64,000 nt of DNA from positions 3,534,001-3,598,000 of the forward strand of contig OY756970.1 of NCBI GenBank assembly GCA_963580455.1, read 5' to 3'. The notes under the pieces were generated by a model. It ran no database searches. It worked only from the letters and a program-made list of their open reading frames with translations, and was not told where the DNA came from. Position 1 is the first letter of the stretch. Every line of letters starts with the position of its first letter. Positions 59,670 to 64,000 of the stretch are shown piece after piece. The DNA is from Euonymus europaeus. Lineage: Eukaryota > Streptophyta > Magnoliopsida > Celastrales > Celastraceae. A program made the translations under genes and the position numbers.

Positions 59670-60340
59670 GAGCAACTCTAACAATAAGTATGCATTTTTG
59701 GTATGCATAATTGTATTTGCATATTTGAATAGTATTTTATATACCTACTTTATTTTTTTGATTCCAACAATGGGCATGCATATTGGGTATGCATTTTTTT
59801 TAATATTTTTTAAATATTTTTAATTTTTTAACTTTTTTTTAAGAAGAGCCGCGCGGCTCTACTCTTTCCTTCCAGGCTCACTTTCTTTGAGAAATCTCCC
59901 AAAACCCATCATTATTATCAACCAAAAAATAGAAATTTGTTGCTGTACATGGTCGAAATCTCCTCCTCCTTAGACTCTGTTTCTTAAGTGGGATTTCAAT
60001 ATCGTAAAGTAGAATGGTTCCAGCGATTTTGATTTTGCAACAAATTTACTAGATCTGTGAGGAGAGGCCGGATCTGTGGGCAGAGGAGGAAGAATTTAAA
60101 GACTTTGCTTCATGAATCGACACTGTGCATAGCCGTTGGGCAACGGCCAGAAATTCGCGCGTTGATTTGCGACTCCAATTTCAGACGCGAAAAAGTCGTA
60201 AATTTACGAACGGAAGTTGAGGTCGCAAATTTGCGAACTCGGATGCGACCGCTGTTGGCTTCTTCAAATCAACTACTTTGGATGCAAAAGAACGGTTATG
60301 AGGTTTGCGAACTTGGATCCAACCTCTGTTGGAGATGCCC
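59670..60340. mobile_element. PIF/Harbinger-like MITE
   Basis: 671 bp with ends GAGCAACTCTAACAA and, inverted, GGGCATCTCCAACAG, the usual Harbinger/Tourist type, flanked by TTA on both sides (59667-59669 and 60341-60343). The left half carries two TATGCAT-rich repeats. The right half is GC-richer with CGCAAATTTGCGAAC-type phrases. ORFs inside (such as 60057-60365) have no protein signature. Confidence 0.8.
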
Positions 60341-61326
60341 TTATTCAAACAAGGAAAATGCTTGAGCCCCTATTTTATGAAAAAAGTGGATGTTGTAATT
60401 AGGGGCAGTAATTATCATAACTTTTTCCAAATCATGTTTTTTAGTTTTTTTAGGATTTAAGAGTTAAAATTTAGTGTTTGATATTAGAATTTCTCTATGT
60501 TTGGTTGAAGAATTCCTACCGGAATGGGAACGCTCAATTCTCATTCCGACCAAATTTTCATGTTTGGTTGGCGTCAAAACAAATGAACAGAATAATAAAT
60601 TTTTTGTTTCTACAAAATTTGTCTTTACTTACTCTTTTTTAGGAATTGCAAATACCTAAAATTCATCTTACGTGTATGATTATATTTTAATTCATTTCTT
60701 GTAAAATCCTTACACCTCCATAAAAGGATAATATAGTATTTTTACCGGTTATTTTTATTTCATTTCTATCATAATTCCTTTACCAACCAAATATCGGAAT
60801 CTAAAAAATTATCTTTTCTATTACTATTCATATTTCTATTTCCGTTCTTGTTCTCGCAACAAACCAAACATAGAATTAGGATTTAGAATCTAGAATAGCA
60901 GCAAAAAAACTTGATTTTGGGGTGATTACACCTGCAGTAACTACAACGACATTATTTCCATTTTATGATCCACATTTTACTCTCAACCTACGTGAAGTGT
61001 TATATATTTTCTTTATCAAAGGTGTTGGATGTTAAGGAGTTCTACATTTTTGTTTATAATCAATGACTATTTCATAAATTGAAGGTGTGTAGCAATACTT
61101 TTCAAATAATCAACTCTTATATAATAAAGGTCATAATTTAAGTGTCCATCTCTTTGTAAGTCATTTGAGGTGGTTAAGCTGACTTATGATGAATAATCTC
61201 ATAGCACGTCTTGCTCTGCTCAATTAGTTAACTATTGTGCATTTCTACGAATTGTATATTTATATATATTTTCGATTATGTGTTCCATATATGTGAATGT
61301 GGGCTATTTGTGGGTGGCATTATTTG
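60341..61326. other. Intergenic, no feature seen
   Basis: AT-rich. At about 60500-60870 there is a GTTTGGTTG / CAACCAAA-like symmetry (AATTCCTACCGGAATGGGAA ... TTCCGTTCTTGTTCTCG ... CCAAACAT) that may be an old MITE, but the ends were not resolved. Confidence 0.35.
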
Positions 61327-61851
61327 TAGAGGTGGCAAAATTTTCCCGCCCTGCCTCGATCCTTTGGCGGGGTGGAGACGGGGCACCAAATATTGCCCCG
61401 AAAGCGGAGCGGGGATGGGATTTGAAGTTTCCCCGCCCCGCCCCTCCCCTTAAGATATATGTATATATACACACACATATAGATTTTTATATATGTTTAT
61501 AGGGTTTATATATATATGTATGAATGTATAATAGAAATATATATATATACATATATTAACGTATAATATATATCTATATAAAATTATATTAATCCTAAGT
61601 CGTCAATGAAATAATCATATGTTATATTAGATTCTTGATTAATTGAATACTAATTAAGTATTTTTGATAATATAATTTATTAATAAATTAAAATCATATA
61701 AAATTTGAATTATTTATCATTAATAATTTAAAGTACATTAATAAACTTTGATTAAGTCGGGTCGGGGCGAGGACGGGGCAGAAAAGTTGCCCCGAAGGGC
61801 GGGGCGGGGGCGTGGCAGGGGTATTCCGTCCCCGCCCCACTGCCATCCCTA
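61327..61851. mobile_element. hAT-like MITE with perfect 8-bp target duplication
   Basis: 525 bp, ends TAGAGGTGGCAAA and, inverted, TAGGGATGGCA, with ATTATTTG repeated exactly on both sides (61319-61326 and 61852-61859). Both arms are extremely GC-rich (GGGGCGGGG-type) around an AT-rich core with TATA microsatellites. No coding capacity. Confidence 0.82.
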
Positions 61852-62179
61852 ATTATTTGAACCCCACGTTTATCCTTTGACACTCCTTTAATGCCGAAAA
61901 ATCACTTTTAAAATACCACAATCCTCCTCTTGTAAGCTTAGTCCAAATTAACCTTAATCGTTCGATCGGAGAAAGAAGAAAGACGTCGCCTAAACTCGTG
62001 CATCAGAATTCTCTGCCCTCCATTCATCTGCCCTGTCGCCACCCTCTGCTGCAACCTCACCATGGATATCATAAAGCCCAACCCACTCTCACAAAACTGG
62101 ATTTTGGCCAATAGTACACCATACCACACAACAAGATCATTAGAAGTAGAGAACTCACGTTCCTCGGAGATTTTCAAAC

Positions 62180-62420
62180 CCAAACAAAAATCAAAGTGAT
62201 TGAGAGAGTGAATTATGAATTTCCCATGATGATTGTCAAGAGAGTTTGTAATGTTGAATCCTACAGAGTAATAGCTTTCCATCTTAGAAATACCTTATTT
62301 GAGCACATGGCAGGCTTCCCCAGAGCTTGGAACTCTTGTCCATATATTCATCAAGCCACTTATCATGGACTGGTAAATGGAGTTTTTGGACAAGAAGCGT
62401 CAGTTTGGAATATGAGGATC
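62180..62420 (-). pseudogene. Fragment resembling a BPS1-type (DUF793-like) protein
   Basis: The minus strand reads [16 protein letters not shown] and then [12 protein letters not shown]. After a one-base shift within TGGGGAAGCC it continues ACHVLK, a stop codon, then [15 protein letters not shown] and NSLDNHH. These phrases resemble the central region of plant BPS1/ROH1-like proteins as I remember them; the family assignment is tentative. The frame goes on to 61938 without recognisable content. Frameshift plus stop mark it as broken. Confidence 0.45.
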
Positions 62421-64000
62421 TGAGAAAGGAAAGCACTTCCTAGAGAGGAGATTGATGAAAGGGGGAGATTGAGGAGGAGGAGGAGATAGGGTGCAGACGG
62501 ATTTATTTGAAAAATTGAGAAAAAAGACGACATTGAAAACGTATGTTTTTTAATTTAAATTTTTATGTGAAGAGGTGTCGGAGGATAAATTTGGGATTCA
62601 AATAGTCCCCACCTAACAATATATATATATATATATATTTTGACAGAACAACATATATTTTTGATAGTTCACATATGAGTATTATAACACAAAATTTTTG
62701 GTGTCTACTTGCTAGTTTCTGTCTGGCTTTGAGACCCCGTATAATTTTGTCCAGGAATAGCATCGTTTGTGAAAAATTCACCCTATAAAATAAGTCAAAT
62801 TCATAAATTTATTATGCAAGCACACAGATCAATGATAGTATAAATATGCAAGCACAAGTTTCTAACTAAACACGAGACAAATAAATTAAAGTTCCGCACA
62901 ATTGGGGTTGAGTGATTCAATTTATAAAATCTAAGAAATCAATTAAAATATATATACTTTGATTTTTTGGTGTTGTTAACAATTGAGAAAATACCAAGAC
63001 TTCATATTCAACCATTAATCCATTTTAACCATGTATTTGGAACCAAATAAATAAAAGGCAAATAAATAACCACTACCCCGTACCTAAATCGGTTTTAGCG
63101 CACTTAAGTCAAATTTACCTAAACTCCATTACTACTCATCTTATTGATGTAGGCCGGATGTTCCCACATGCAATTTATCAATCTTATTAGTATAAATTAA
63201 ACACAATGAATTCATGAAGTTCTTTGAAAATAAGGATCATACGAACAAATGATCTAATCAAAGAATTCTGTAAATTCGCAATTTAAGGTTTCAAGAAGCT
63301 TTAAACCATACGACATTTTATTGTCTATATGGCTCCATCAAATAATCCCTAAGAAATTCCAATGGTTGTCAATCACGAGAAATCACTCAAGAATTTAATA
63401 AATATAGAAATTTAAAATTTGTAATTATATCTAACCATTCATAAATCCACAATTCAATACATGACAAAACAAGATTAAGACATTCGTCTAATCTTGGATA
63501 AAAATCTAGCTAGACATAGCAATTAAAATAAGAGAGTGAAAGCGATACAACATAGCTTACACCCTAAAAAACGAGATGAAATTGATGCATCAACCTTCTT
63601 CTCCTTTCTCCTTGCCATGCGTCACTTGCTTGGTATTGCCGTCAATAAAAAAAACTGCAGTCCTTCCTCCTCAATCTACGTGCATGTCCCACTTTTAATT
63701 GTTTCCCTTGTCCTTTAGGTCAATACAAGTCTTAGTGCACCGACAAAACTACCCTTCCATATGGACGGGACAAAATAGCTTCAAGCGGTTCTTTAGGGGC
63801 CCCAAAATTGATATGTGCTAAATTTTTCCACTCTTGATATTTGCACGAAATTTGAGATGTCTAATTTCCAACGCCGTTAGTATCGAGGAAATCCGAGTTT
63901 TACAGTAACTACAAGAACTAGTCGAATGTCAATACATCAAAACTGAAATTTTAAGCTCAAATTTATCTTGTTTGTCAAAACCTATATTAAAACATATATA
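62421..64000. other. Intergenic; possible LTR fragment at the window end
   Basis: No gene. From about 62800 to 64000 the style (long AT-rich U3/U5-like text with TTGAGATGTCTAATTTCC and CAACGCCGTTAG near 63860) recalls the outer part of Tat-type LTRs such as the solo LTR at 16105-17599, but I cannot align them by eye and the window ends before a terminus. A TA microsatellite sits at about 62620-62639. Confidence 0.3.

Noticed and set aside
60057..60402. ORFs of 102 and 61 codons
   Set aside because: Both lie inside the Harbinger-like MITE or cross its end and have no protein signature.
1..64000. CRISPR arrays, tRNA genes and rRNA genes
   Set aside because: None seen. tRNA-like boxes belong to SINE-type repeats with diverged bodies, and the tandem repeats lack spacer-repeat structure.

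Overview
This window is nuclear DNA of a flowering plant, most likely a eudicot. Evidence: intron-containing plant genes with GT/AG junctions, a CYP89A-type cytochrome P450 array, a plastid-type tocopherol methyltransferase, a plant SWI/SNF accessory gene, and plant-typical transposons (chromovirus-like Ty3/gypsy, SIRE-like Ty1/copia, hAT, PIF/Harbinger, SINEs). The species cannot be named from the sequence alone.

Layout. 1-31.6 kb is a head-to-tail array of CYP89A-like genes, all on the minus strand: a partial, more divergent copy cut by the window edge (1-304), then three near-identical intronless 506-residue copies, A (6714-8234), B (21397-22917) and C (28708-30228). The repeated units include long flanks. 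Each unit carries a remnant of the same solo LTR upstream of the gene, and beyond it a second promoter-like block with no gene attached. The A/B junction is split by a 9.9 kb degenerate Ty3/gypsy element (10405-20298, TSD GTGAC), which itself carries a 1.5 kb solo LTR in gag and two SINE-like copies in one LTR. Unit B has a further 2.3 kb insertion (23399-25709). Paralogous empty sites are preserved in the sister units, so the order of events can be read.

34.9-40.2 kb: a 5'-truncated V-ATPase subunit D pseudogene converges on a complete nine-exon COQ3 gene (ubiquinone O-methyltransferase, minus strand, 35644-40232) with a SINE in intron 4. 41.6-50.6 kb is mostly repeats: an hAT element with 8-bp TSD, a diverged 1.15 kb-offset direct repeat ending in an OTU-protease-like pseudogene, a SIRE-like copia 3' end with LTR, and an hAT-like element with an AT microsatellite.

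50.7-57.6 kb: a two-exon glutamine-rich GLTSCR-domain gene (BRIP1/2-like, plus strand, 50691-54667) faces a complete six-exon gamma-tocopherol methyltransferase-like gene (VTE4-like, minus strand, 55440-57581). 57.6-64 kb holds no intact gene: a long AT-rich palindrome, a Harbinger-like MITE (TSD TTA), an hAT-like MITE with a perfect 8-bp TSD, and a broken fragment resembling BPS1-type proteins.

The genes do not form an obvious pathway. COQ3 and VTE4 both methylate prenylquinone-type rings, but in different organelles, and I infer no functional link. The most informative part is the P450 array: recent copies differ at an I-helix position next to the oxygen-binding motif, their promoter blocks are duplicated without genes, and datable insertions give a relative history. 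I did not find a convincing wholly new system.
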